Notes: generated by a model from the sequence alone, not told the origin. Positions 27,056-34,956 are shown, numbered from the stretch's first letter. The stretch is DNA of 64,000 nt from 630D-37 sp037478835 (GCA_037478835.1 JBBFLV010000001.1:310001-374000); one strand, 5' to 3'. A program made the numbers and translations.

Positions 27056-27553
27056 ATGTCCGAGAATCGCCATATGGCCTTTATCTGCTCAAAAGGCAAT
27101 CTGGATATGGCTTACCCTGCCCTGATCATGGGCTGGGCGGCCCTTGGGAACGGTGTAGATGTGACTCTTTTCTTCACCTTCTGGGGACTTGACATGATTA
27201 ACAAGCACCGTGTGGATCACCTGGAGATCGCACCGGTGGCCAATACCAGCATGAAAACCGGCATGATGGGTTTTCCGATTAACATCGGCATCCCACAACT
27301 GATGGGAGTGCTGCCCGGAATGACCGCTCTTGCTACTGCCCTGATGAAGCAGAAGATGAAGCAGCTAGAAGTTCCACCCGTTCGCGAAATGCTTCAGATG
27401 CTACATGATGCCGGGGCTAAAATTTACGCTTGTAAAATGACCGTCGATATGATGGGACTCACGAAAGAGGATTTCCTTGACGTAGTGGACGGCGTGGTCA
27501 CGGCGAGCGAGTTCATCGAGATGACCGAAGGCGCCCAGATTATCTTTATCTGA
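27056..27553 (+). CDS. DsrE/DsrF-family sulfur-transfer protein (DsrE2-like)
   Basis: Protein of 165 residues. MAFICSKGNLDMAYPALIMGWAA (first part, about residues 7-29) has a Cys near the N-terminus. YACKMTVDMMGL near 124 holds the Cys that carries sulfur in DsrE2 proteins. VDVTLFFTFWGLDMI fits the fold. The middle is hydrophobic and may bind the membrane (GMMGFPINIGIPQLMGVL). It is the last gene of the sulfur operon and is closed by a terminator. It would be the natural partner of the DsrC/TusE-like protein two steps up. Confidence 0.85.
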   Translation: MSENRHMAFICSKGNLDMAYPALIMGWAALGNGVDVTLFFTFWGLDMINKHRVDHLEIAPVANTSMKTGMMGFPINIGIPQLMGVLPGMTALATALMKQKMKQLEVPPVREMLQMLHDAGAKIYACKMTVDMMGLTKEDFLDVVDGVVTASEFIEMTEGAQIIFI

Positions 27554-27580
27554 TACCGACAATCTATACCAACATGCTTT

Positions 27581-27612
27581 TGGGGAGGAAGGGGGGAGGC
27601 CTCCCCACTTTT
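27581..27612 (+). terminator. Terminator of the sulfur operon
   Basis: Stem TGGGGAGG / CCTCCCCA followed by CTTTT, 27 nt after the dsrE-like stop. Confidence 0.7.
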
Positions 27613-27935
27613 GCTTTCCGGCTGCCCCTGTTTTATTTCTTTTTCAGAGGGGAAGCCTCACGGCTGCAGGGAATGGTGGGTGATAATCGTGTTGCCATCG
27701 CTTCTGTAGTGACGGTAGCGATGGGTATTTCGCATTATCCAAAATTTTAGTTGGCCGGCTGCCACCGCTCGCGTCTGAAAATGAGCGATCGCTCCGAGAA
27801 CAAGATATTGCTCTGCGCTCACACTTTGGAGAAGCAGGAAAAGTGCCCCTCATTTGCATTTTTCGTGCCTAAAACTGCTAGGAGGGCAATCAGGTCCAGT
27901 ATCCCAAATTTTAGCTGGTCAGGATCAGCTCCAAC
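27613..27935. other. Non-coding stretch with hairpin and a 21-bp imperfect direct repeat
   Basis: No coding frame seen. CCATCGCT (27695-27702) pairs with AGCGATGG (27717-27724). The words TATCCAAAATTTTAGTTGG (27736 on) and TATCCCAAATTTTAGCTGG (27900 on) are a direct repeat, 18 of 21 bases alike. The stretch ends in the left copy of the putative IS target duplication. Confidence 0.5.
27926..27935. repeat. Putative IS target-site duplication, left copy (CAGCTCCAAC)
   Basis: The same 10 bases recur at 29197-29206 just outside the right end of the insertion sequence. A 10-bp duplication fits the IS4 family. Confidence 0.55.
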
Positions 27936-27966
27936 TGAGGTAAGGACATGAGTTGGGACAAGCAAA

Positions 27967-28031
27967 GAGGAGCCTCCAAGGGTACACTTGTTGTCGAACA
28001 AATCACACTTTTCAACCAAAGGAGGCTCCTC
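27967..28031 (+). promoter_or_regulatory. Hairpin that would hide the transposase ribosome site
   Basis: GAGGAGCCTCC (27967-27977) pairs perfectly with GGAGGCTCCTC (28021-28031). The second arm contains most of the AAAGGAGG site and ends right at the ATG at 28032. Transcripts entering from outside would fold this stem and block translation, a device known in other insertion sequences. Confidence 0.65.
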
Positions 28032-29192
28032 ATGAAGAAGTCTATCCCGTTTTTCCAATTCTTTCAATCCCTGTTCGATGACCCGATAACGGCCAAAAAA
28101 GCGGCTGAAATTGCCCAAGCCATCCTGCAGGCCCGTTCCCTGCGTCTGACCGACATTGCCGCCAAGATGCGTGGGAAGAGTGCCGCCTGTTACAAGCGCA
28201 TCCGACGTTTTCTCCGTCAGGTCGACCCTCGACAAGCCCTTTGGCGGCTCTTTTGGGAGCAAGCGGAGTTTGTTATCGGAGATGTCACCGAGATTGCCCG
28301 ACCGCAAGCCCGCAAGACCGCCTATGTAGGAACGTTGCAAGACGGCAAGACGAAAGGCTTCTGGGTGATGGTCTTGGCGACGCCCTATCGCGGACGCGCC
28401 ATTCCGTATAGCTTTCTCACCTACTCTTCCAAGACGATTGCGCAGGGGCTAGAATCGCGGAATCTGAATCATTTCCGCCTTTTTGGTGAACTGAAGGACT
28501 TGCCGGGCGGGCGACCGTTGGTGTTGGACCGAGAATTCAGTTATACCGAACTGCTGGAGCGGCTGGTTGAGGAAGGCATCCATTTTGTGATTCGCTTGGA
28601 TTTGCGAAATCGTCCTCCGAAGTTTTGCGATGAACCCGGACGCGAAGTGGTGTTGACCCTTTCACCCGGCGAGACAGTCACGTACCGAAAGGTCTGGTAT
28701 CGCGGCAAAGTCTGCCTGAATGTGGTTGGGGTGTGGAAGAAGGGATTGGCAGAGCCCTTGTGGGTGATGACCGACCTGGAACCGGAAGAAGGGCTACGCC
28801 TGTATCAAGCTCGGATGAAAATCGAGCAAACCTTCCGAGACCTGAAAAGTTTGTTGGGCATGGAACGCCTGATGAACAAACAACAGATTTACATGGAGAA
28901 GATGATAGCCCTTTTGCTGTTGGTTTTTGCGGCAAGTATGCTGGTAGGAGAACGCTTGCGCGACCGCTTGTACGGCGAAGCGATTCGGTCGGGCGAAGAA
29001 GTGGCAGAAGAAGACCTTGTCTCCACTTCGCCTCCGTTGAAGAAGAGCGCAAAATGGAGACGCTATTCCGGGTTGTTTGTCTTGCTCAAGCAAAAGTGGG
29101 AACTCTCTGCTCCCGAATGGTATGAGATTGTGTCGAGCGCTTTGGCCATTTTTGTCTCAATCGTCCACCCCCCTGTCCCAACTCATGTCTGA
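28032..29192 (+). CDS. IS4-family transposase
   Basis: DDE transposase of 386 residues. Catalytic residues: Asp in VIGDVTEIA (about 80), Asp in PLVLDREFSY (about 162) and the IS4 signature Y-x2-R-x3-E-x6-K in YQARMKIEQTFRDLK (about 257). The ATG at 28032 has a full AAAGGAGG site, and an in-frame ATG at 27948 falls inside the left inverted repeat and is unlikely. The stop lies at the right inverted repeat. No frameshift or internal stop, so it is probably active. Confidence 0.93.
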   Translation: MKKSIPFFQFFQSLFDDPITAKKAAEIAQAILQARSLRLTDIAAKMRGKSAACYKRIRRFLRQVDPRQALWRLFWEQAEFVIGDVTEIARPQARKTAYVGTLQDGKTKGFWVMVLATPYRGRAIPYSFLTYSSKTIAQGLESRNLNHFRLFGELKDLPGGRPLVLDREFSYTELLERLVEEGIHFVIRLDLRNRPPKFCDEPGREVVLTLSPGETVTYRKVWYRGKVCLNVVGVWKKGLAEPLWVMTDLEPEEGLRLYQARMKIEQTFRDLKSLLGMERLMNKQQIYMEKMIALLLLVFAASMLVGERLRDRLYGEAIRSGEEVAEEDLVSTSPPLKKSAKWRRYSGLFVLLKQKWELSAPEWYEIVSSALAIFVSIVHPPVPTHV

Positions 29193-29196
29193 ACTC

Positions 29197-29206
29197 CAGC
29201 TCCAAC
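29197..29206. repeat. Putative IS target-site duplication, right copy (CAGCTCCAAC)
   Basis: Exact copy of 27926-27935. Three bases further on begins the -35 box of the next operon, so the element landed just upstream of that promoter without destroying it. Confidence 0.55.
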
Positions 29207-29208
29207 CC

Positions 29209-29237
29209 TTGACAAAATAGAACATATGTTCTATTAT
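29209..29237 (+). promoter_or_regulatory. Promoter TTGACA-N17-TATTAT
   Basis: Perfect -35 box TTGACA (29209-29214), 17-nt spacer and TATTAT (29232-29237), one base off consensus. It is the best sigma-70-type promoter in the window. It reads into the membrane protein/transglycosylase pair, and its spacer is filled by a perfect palindrome. Confidence 0.8.
29216..29235 (+). promoter_or_regulatory. Perfect 20-bp palindromic operator, SOS-box-like
   Basis: AATAGAACATATGTTCTATT is fully symmetrical and contains GAAC-ATAT-GTTC, the form of the LexA site of Gram-positive bacteria and some other phyla. It lies between and over the promoter elements, where a bound repressor would block polymerase. The palindrome itself is certain. 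Assignment to LexA is an inference. Confidence 0.7.
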
Positions 29238-29255
29238 ATCCTAAAGGAGGCAGCT

Positions 29256-29957
29256 ATGACCAAAAATCTTTCTTCCCATTCGGCGCTATGGGCACAAATG
29301 CGCAGGATCAATCGTGGCCTGGTGTGGGGCGTGATTTTGATCCTGGCGCTACTGGCATTTGAGATCTTCAATTTCAGCACCACCCAGTTTGCCCTGCTGG
29401 ATATGCTCGGCGATCTCAAGTTTGCCGGGATGCGCTGGGCGACGATTCTGGCGATTGCCTTTTGTGGCATTGATTTTGCCGGGATTGCTCGCATTTTCAC
29501 CCCCGAACAAGGGCGCGATGAGCCAAAAGAAGTGTGGTATCTCTTTGGTGCCTGGTTGTTGGCCGCGCTCTTTAATGCCGGGCTGACCTGGTGGGGTGTC
29601 TCGGTAGCCATTGCCGGTCACCGCAGCTTGGGTACGGCTGTTGTGAGCAACGAAACCATGCTCAAGGTGATTCCTATCCTGGTTGCCCTGATGGTCTGGT
29701 TGACACGCGTGTTGTTGATCGGCACCTTTGCCATGGCTGGCGAGCGACTCTTTACGTTGGATACGCGTGTTCGTCCATCGGCACAGGGAACGACGGCTAA
29801 TCCGGCGGCGCGCCCCTCGGCAGCTACACCGCGTCCGGCGGCAGGATATTCTGCCACGGTTGGTTCGCGCCCGACGAGCGGGTATAATCGCCCTGAACCG
29901 ACTTACCACAACCTTTCGGCTCAAGGTCGTTCGCCCGAAGGACGTCCCTGGGAGTGA
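29256..29957 (+). CDS. Four-helix membrane protein with Pro/Ala-rich tail, function unknown
   Basis: Protein of 233 residues. Four membrane helices at about 22-42, 58-80, 92-118 and 135-155, then a disordered tail rich in Pro, Ala, Ser and Thr from about 165. The start at 29256 follows a full AAAGGAGG site. An upstream in-frame ATG lies inside the operator palindrome. It is 9 nt before a lytic transglycosylase gene, so the two are one operon under the palindromic operator. Similar pairs occur on conjugative elements, and a cell-division or envelope-stress role is equally possible. No family was recognised. Confidence 0.75.
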   Translation: MTKNLSSHSALWAQMRRINRGLVWGVILILALLAFEIFNFSTTQFALLDMLGDLKFAGMRWATILAIAFCGIDFAGIARIFTPEQGRDEPKEVWYLFGAWLLAALFNAGLTWWGVSVAIAGHRSLGTAVVSNETMLKVIPILVALMVWLTRVLLIGTFAMAGERLFTLDTRVRPSAQGTTANPAARPSAATPRPAAGYSATVGSRPTSGYNRPEPTYHNLSAQGRSPEGRPWE

Positions 29958-29966
29958 TGAAGGAGC

Positions 29967-30632
29967 ATGACGCACCGCGCACTTTTGCCCACAACTGACC
30001 AGGTGACCGCTCCCGGTGCAGGGAGCGGTTGCCTTTCCATGTTTGTTCTGCCGCCGTTAGCGATCTTGTTGATCGCCACGGTAGCCCTGCTTTTCAGCAA
30101 TCGCCTCCCATCCCCGACCCCTATCGCTGCAACACCTTCTGGGCAGATCGCTCCATTTTTCACTCCTGAGGTGCGCTATTGGGAGCAGAACATTTTGATT
30201 TGGAGTCAAACCTATCAACTGGATGCCAATTTGATCGCCACGGTGATGCAGATCGAATCCTGTGGCGACCCGTTTGCCCGTTCTCCGGCCGGTGCCTCCG
30301 GGTTGTTCCAGGTAATGCCTTATCACTTTGCCGAGGGGGAGAACGTTTTTGACGTAGAAATCAATGCCAAACGAGGGCTTTCGTACTTACAAAAAGCTTG
30401 GACAAAGTCACAAGGGGATGTGCGTCTGACCTTGGCGGCCTACAACGGCGGCATGACACGGCTCTCACAACAGGAGAGTCTATGGCCTGCTGAGACACAA
30501 CGTTATGTCTATTGGGGAAGTGGCATATATGAGGATGCCCGTCAGGGACGGGATATGAGCCCTCGCCTGCAGGAATGGCTGGAGCATGGTGGTTGGAGTC
30601 TGTGCCTACAGGCAAGGGCTCGTCAGCCCTGA
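29967..30632 (+). CDS. Membrane-anchored lytic transglycosylase (SLT domain)
   Basis: Cuts the glycan strands of peptidoglycan. 221 residues: a short N-terminal cytoplasmic part, one helix at about 28-48, a Pro-rich linker and an SLT domain with catalytic Glu in MQIESCGDP (about 96), GLFQVMP and LAAYNGGMTRL. It lacks a large N-terminal superhelix, so it is like VirB1 or Slt-type small enzymes. Its stop TGA abuts the stop of the convergent biotin-carrier gene with no base between (TGATCA). Confidence 0.88.
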   Translation: MTHRALLPTTDQVTAPGAGSGCLSMFVLPPLAILLIATVALLFSNRLPSPTPIAATPSGQIAPFFTPEVRYWEQNILIWSQTYQLDANLIATVMQIESCGDPFARSPAGASGLFQVMPYHFAEGENVFDVEINAKRGLSYLQKAWTKSQGDVRLTLAAYNGGMTRLSQQESLWPAETQRYVYWGSGIYEDARQGRDMSPRLQEWLEHGGWSLCLQARARQP

Positions 30633-31133
30633 TCAGGCCAGGCTGAGCAGCGTCTGTTTTTGCTCCACTGTTTCCCCTGCTTTGACACGTATCCGCTGCA
30701 CGACACCGGCGCGCGGTGCTTTAAGCTCATTTTGCATTTTCATGGATTCCAGAATTACCAGCACCTGTCCTTTTTCGACTTGTTGTCCCTCGCTGACCGG
30801 CACGGAGACGATCAACCCCGGCATTGGCGCTTTGAGGTGGAATTCGCCGCTTTCACCCATCTTTCCGCCGATGGTTGCACGCAGTCGCCGCTCGCGCTCA
30901 TCTTCAACCGTTACGGAATAGAGCCGTCCCAGTAGGAGCACCTGCCATGAGTCTTCGCCAGGGTAGACATACCCCTCATAGGATTTCCCGTCCACGATCA
31001 ACGAATAGACCGGCTGCCCGCTGACGGAAACGAAGTCCACTTCCATCACTTTGCCGTTCACGCTGACATGGTGCTCATCGATGATCTCTATCGTGATTTC
31101 CTTCCCGTCAATTGTAGCCACATACTTGAACAT
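30633..31133 (-). CDS. Biotin carboxyl carrier protein of an acyl-CoA carboxylase
   Basis: Carries CO2 on biotin between the carboxylase and transferase. 166 residues. The biotinyl Lys is in ESMKMQNEL near 132, within the usual lipoyl-like fold (APMPGLIVSV...GQQVEKGQVL). The N-terminal half is a beta-rich domain as in propionyl-CoA carboxylase carriers. It is the third gene of a minus-strand cluster, 12 nt behind the biotin carboxylase gene. Confidence 0.93.
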   Translation of the reverse strand: MFKYVATIDGKEITIEIIDEHHVSVNGKVMEVDFVSVSGQPVYSLIVDGKSYEGYVYPGEDSWQVLLLGRLYSVTVEDERERRLRATIGGKMGESGEFHLKAPMPGLIVSVPVSEGQQVEKGQVLVILESMKMQNELKAPRAGVVQRIRVKAGETVEQKQTLLSLA

Positions 31134-31145
31134 AGTGAGCCTCCT

Positions 31146-32654
31146 TCAGCGTTGCAGCCGTTCCCAGCGGCCGAGCCATTTCCAGTTGCTGGTATCGCGC
31201 GCCCCACGGCGCACAATTTGGGCGGCGTGTTGTGTTTCTCGGTGGGCGACCAGTGTGGCCAGCAGAGCGGCAATATCGGCATTGCGTTCCATGCCGCTTT
31301 CGATCTCATCCATGGAAAAGCGTTCCTCTACAAACCGGGTGTCGTATTGCCCTCCGAGGAAACGGGTGGAATCCATGAGGGTCTGGTGGAAGGGGATATT
31401 GGTGTGCACGCCGATGATACGATATTCTTCCAAGGCGCGCCGCATGCGCAGAATGGCCTGTGCTCTCGTTTCTCCCCAGACGATCAGTTTAGCGATCATC
31501 GGGTCATAGTAGGGGGTGATCTCGAAGCCCGGATAAACACCGGTATCCACACGTACCCCTGGACCGGAGGGGATGGTCATGTGGACGATGCGGCCGGTAG
31601 AGGGCATGAAGTTATTGTACGGGTCTTCGGCATTGATGCGGCATTCGATCGCATGACCGTTGAAGCGCACATCCTCCTGACGGTAGCTCAGGGGGCGACC
31701 ACGGGCAATGCGAATCTGTTCTTTTACAATGTCAATGCCGGTGACCAATTCGGTGACCGGATGCTCAACCTGTAGGCGGGTATTCATTTCCAGAAAGTAG
31801 AAGTTTTTATCCTTATCCACCAGGAATTCGATCGTTCCGGCGTTGATGTAATCCACGGCGCGTGCGGCTTGCACGGCTACTTCGCCCATGCGACGGCGCA
31901 GATCTTCGTCTACAAAGGGGGAAGGCGCTTCCTCCAGCAATTTCTGGTGACGTCGTTGCAGGGAGCATTCGCGCTCACCGAGATAGATGACGTTTCCAAA
32001 GGTGTCTGCCAGAAGTTGAATCTCAATATGACGAGCGCCGATGATCAGTTTCTCCAGGTAGACGTTGCCATCGCCGAAAGCGGCTTCGGCCTCCCTGCGG
32101 GCTGATTGGAGCAGCGCCGGCATTTCTTCTAGGGATCGAACCTCGCGCATTCCCTTCCCGCCGCCGCCCGCGGTGGCTTTGATCAACAGAGGAAAGCCGA
32201 TCTTCGGCGCCAGCGCCAACAGGTCCTCATCACGCAGGTTGCCCACGTCCTCGGTGCCCGGCACGACCGGCACGCCGGCTTTGCTCACCGTAGCCCTGGC
32301 CACGGCCTTATCGCCCATAGCGGCAATGGAGGAAGGTTTTGGCCCGATGAAAACGATGCCGGCATCGGCACAGGCCTGAGCAAAATCCTCGCGTTCGGCC
32401 AAGAAGCCATAGCCGGGGTGAATGGCATCGGCGCCGCATTTGCGGGCGATGTCGATGATTTTATCGCCGCGCAGATAGGATTCGCGCGACGGTGCAGGCC
32501 CCAAAAGATAAGCTTCATCCGCATAACGCACGTGCAGTGCCTGGCGATCGGCCTCGGAATAGACGGCTACCGTTTCGATACCCAGTTCACGGCAGGCACG
32601 GATGATGCGAACGGCAATTTCACCGCGGTTGGCGATCAATACTTTTTTGAACAT
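31146..32654 (-). CDS. accC: Biotin carboxylase subunit of an acyl-CoA carboxylase
   Basis: ATP-dependent carboxylation of biotin. 502 residues. It begins FKKVLIANRGEIAVRIIRAC, with ATP-grasp motifs ATAGGGGKGMREV near 160, FLEMNTRLQVEHPVTELVTG near 285 and GHAIECRINAED near 335. It has about 50 more residues at the C-terminus than E. coli AccC, which is common in catabolic acyl-CoA carboxylases. Its start is 8 nt behind the carboxyltransferase stop. Confidence 0.95.
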   Translation of the reverse strand: MFKKVLIANRGEIAVRIIRACRELGIETVAVYSEADRQALHVRYADEAYLLGPAPSRESYLRGDKIIDIARKCGADAIHPGYGFLAEREDFAQACADAGIVFIGPKPSSIAAMGDKAVARATVSKAGVPVVPGTEDVGNLRDEDLLALAPKIGFPLLIKATAGGGGKGMREVRSLEEMPALLQSARREAEAAFGDGNVYLEKLIIGARHIEIQLLADTFGNVIYLGERECSLQRRHQKLLEEAPSPFVDEDLRRRMGEVAVQAARAVDYINAGTIEFLVDKDKNFYFLEMNTRLQVEHPVTELVTGIDIVKEQIRIARGRPLSYRQEDVRFNGHAIECRINAEDPYNNFMPSTGRIVHMTIPSGPGVRVDTGVYPGFEITPYYDPMIAKLIVWGETRAQAILRMRRALEEYRIIGVHTNIPFHQTLMDSTRFLGGQYDTRFVEERFSMDEIESGMERNADIAALLATLVAHRETQHAAQIVRRGARDTSNWKWLGRWERLQR

Positions 32655-32662
32655 TTTGCCTC

Positions 32663-34213
32663 CTAAAGCGGAATGTTGCCGTGCTTTCTGGGTGGGTTGG
32701 AATCGCGTTTGTTTTGGAGCATTTCCAGGGCGTTGATCAGGCGCGGACGGGTCTCGCGCGGCTCGATCACGTCATCCAGGTAGCCGCGCGCTGCGGCGAC
32801 ATAGGGATTGGCAAACTTCTCGCGATATTCTGCTACCAATTCAGCGCGGCGCTTTTCGGGGTCTTCCGCTTTTTCCAGCTCACGGCGGAAGATGATGTTC
32901 ACCGCACCTTCCGGCCCCATCACAGCGATTTCAGCACTCGGCCAGGCCACATTGAAATCGCCGCGGATGTGTTTGCTGCTCATGACGTCGTAGGCGCCGC
33001 CGTAGGCCTTGCGCGTGATCACTGTGAGCTTCGGCACCGTGGCTTCGCAGTAAGCGTAGAGCAGTTTCGCCCCGGCGCGGATGATCCCGTGATGTTCCTG
33101 ATAGGTTCCGGGCAGGAAGCCGGGCACATCGACGAAGGTAACGATCGGGATATTGAAGGCATCGCAGAAGCGTACAAAGCGTGCGGCCTTTTCTGAGGCG
33201 TCAATATCCAGCACACCTGCCAGAACGGCCGGCTGATTGGCTACGATCCCAACCGAGTGCCCACCCAAGCGGGCAAAGCCGACGACAATGTTTTGGGCAA
33301 ACGATTCGTGGATCTCGAAGAATTGGCCGTTGTCCACGATCAGACGGATCACATCCTTCATGTCGTAAGGTTTGCTCGGATCGTCCGGGATGATCGAATC
33401 CAGGGCCTCTTCCATGCGCAGCGGGTCATCATTGGTGGGCACAAAAGGCGGATCCTCCATGTTGTTTTGTGGGAGGTAGGAGAGCAATTTGCGCACCAGA
33501 TACAGCGCATCGGCTTCCGTATCCGCCGCTACATGGCAGACCCCGGACTTTTCGGCGTGGACGGCGGCTCCGCCCAGCTCTTCAAACGTTACTTCCTCAT
33601 GCGTCACGGCTTTGACCACGTCGGGTCCGGTGACAAACATATACGAGGAGCCGCGCACCATGAAGATGAAATCGGTGAGGGCCGGGGAGTAGACTGCGCC
33701 GCCGGCACAGGGGCCCATAATCACCGAAATTTGCGGGATCACGCCACTGGCGAGCGTATTGCGCAGGAAGATATCGGCATAGCCTCCCAGCGAAACCACA
33801 CCTTCCTGAATGCGTGCTCCGCCGGAGTCGTTCAACCCGATCACCGGCGCGCCGTTTTTCATGGCCATATCCATGATCTTACAGATCTTTTCGGCATGTA
33901 CTTCGCCGAGACTCCCTCCAAAAACGGTGAAGTCTTGAGAAAAGACGTAAACCAGGCGACCATCAATCGTTCCCCAACCGGTCACCACGCTATCGGCCAG
34001 ATACTTTTGCTGATCGAGTCCGAAATCGTGCGTGCGGTGGACCACAAAGGCATCCACCTCGCGAAACGAACCTTTATCCAAAAGGAGTTCCAACCGTTCG
34101 CGTGCCGTTAACCGGCCCTTTGCATGCTGGGCGCGAATGCGTTCTTCCCCTCCCCCCATCCGGGAAAGGGCCTTCAGCTCACGTAGCTTCTGAATTTTGG
34201 GATTGTCACTCAT
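32663..34213 (-). CDS. Acyl-CoA (propionyl/methylmalonyl) carboxyltransferase subunit
   Basis: Transfers CO2 from biotin to an acyl-CoA, probably propionyl-CoA. 516 residues, the PccB/MmdA fusion of both transferase halves. Motifs: GGGEERIRAQHAKGRLTARERL, oxyanion-hole glycines in NDSGGARIQEGVVSLGGYADIF near 125 and GFLPGTYQEHHGIIRAGAKLL near 372. The start at 34213 has AAGGTGA before it and falls 8 bases inside the previous gene. No methylmalonyl-CoA mutase or epimerase is in the window, so direction (propionate breakdown or CO2 fixation) is open. Confidence 0.92.
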   Translation of the reverse strand: MSDNPKIQKLRELKALSRMGGGEERIRAQHAKGRLTARERLELLLDKGSFREVDAFVVHRTHDFGLDQQKYLADSVVTGWGTIDGRLVYVFSQDFTVFGGSLGEVHAEKICKIMDMAMKNGAPVIGLNDSGGARIQEGVVSLGGYADIFLRNTLASGVIPQISVIMGPCAGGAVYSPALTDFIFMVRGSSYMFVTGPDVVKAVTHEEVTFEELGGAAVHAEKSGVCHVAADTEADALYLVRKLLSYLPQNNMEDPPFVPTNDDPLRMEEALDSIIPDDPSKPYDMKDVIRLIVDNGQFFEIHESFAQNIVVGFARLGGHSVGIVANQPAVLAGVLDIDASEKAARFVRFCDAFNIPIVTFVDVPGFLPGTYQEHHGIIRAGAKLLYAYCEATVPKLTVITRKAYGGAYDVMSSKHIRGDFNVAWPSAEIAVMGPEGAVNIIFRRELEKAEDPEKRRAELVAEYREKFANPYVAAARGYLDDVIEPRETRPRLINALEMLQNKRDSNPPRKHGNIPL

Positions 34214-34622
34214 AGGATTCACCTTTTGGAAAGAGATGAGCATGGACAAGAGGGAGACTTATGGGGAGCCAGAAAACGGCCTCCAGGACCAGTGTCATGA
34301 CCAATGCGAAAGGTGCGTTGCCGGGCATCGGCTGAAGCCATAAGCGTTCGCCCCAATACCAGATGCCATAGAGCAGGGCGGCGAGGGCCATTTGCTTTTC
34401 GGCGGCTTTGTTCTCCTGCCAGAATTTGAGGAGTAACCATACTCCAACAACGAGCCAGAGAACACCGCTTAGGAATAGGTAGAGAAGTGAACCAGGAGTA
34501 ATCTTCTCTACCAGGAGAGGCCGGTAGATCAGTGCTCCTACCGCTCGTAATGCGGCGACAACCGTTGCAGTTAACACGATCGAACTGCGCAACGTTACGA
34601 AAGAGATGAGCTTTTTCACCAC
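34206..34622 (-). CDS. Small four-helix membrane protein, function unknown
   Basis: Protein of 138 residues with about four helices and a cytoplasmic HAHLFPKGES tail. It overlaps the carboxyltransferase start by 8 bases, so it is translated with the carboxylase genes. It was not recognised. It may sit there only as the operon leader gene. Confidence 0.55.
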   Translation of the reverse strand: MVKKLISFVTLRSSIVLTATVVAALRAVGALIYRPLLVEKITPGSLLYLFLSGVLWLVVGVWLLLKFWQENKAAEKQMALAALLYGIWYWGERLWLQPMPGNAPFALVMTLVLEAVFWLPISLPLVHAHLFPKGESYE

Positions 34623-34659
34623 AATTGCTATTCTAAACCAGGTTTGGAGGTTTCAAAGA

Positions 34660-34956
34660 TCAAAAAGACGGTGCAAAGAGATAAAGGCTGCCAATCGGTG
34701 TCTGTGCGGTGGGTGCCAGGCCGGTCGCCACACGATAAATTTTGGCGAGTTTGATCCGATGGTAGGAGCTGCTGCATTCTTTGCCGGCGATCTTTCGTCC
34801 CAGACGGTAGAGCCGGTTCTCGGTCAGAGCGGAGAGGTGCGATTTTTCCTGGGCGCACTAGGCTTGGCGGGTGTATTCGAGATCAAGGACATATTCCAGG
34901 ACATCCGGCGCGGTGAGCATACCAAAGAAACTCTTTGCCAGGGCTTCCGGTGACAT
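34660..34956 (-). pseudogene. Possible small gene broken by an in-frame TAG
   Basis: On the minus strand an ATG at 34956 lies 8 nt after a TATAAT box (34970-34965). It opens MSPEALAKSFFGMLTAPDVL, reaches TAG after 32 codons (34858-34860) and then continues in the same frame for 65 more sense codons (TENRLYRLGRKIAGK, YRVATGLAP) to a TGA at 34660. Codon choice after the TAG looks coding. It may be a decayed 98-residue gene, or a 32-residue peptide gene. Family unknown. Confidence 0.35.

Larger units (their letters stand above)
27936..29196 (+). mobile_element. IS4-family insertion sequence
   Basis: Bounded by perfect 16-bp inverted repeats, GACATGAGTTGGGACA at 27945-27960 and its complement at 29174-29189. 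They lie 7-9 bases inside a 10-bp direct repeat, and if that repeat is the target duplication the element is 1261 bp long. It holds one intact transposase gene that reads into the right repeat. Its intactness suggests recent arrival. It lies between the sulfur operon and the next operon's promoter without breaking a gene. Confidence 0.85.

Noticed and set aside
27948..28031. ATG at 27948 as the transposase start
   Set aside because: It falls inside the left inverted repeat and the frame would run through the regulatory hairpin. ATG 28032 has a full ribosome site.
33257..34111. 284-codon plus-strand frame opposite the carboxyltransferase
   Set aside because: Antisense of a conserved gene with no domain signal.
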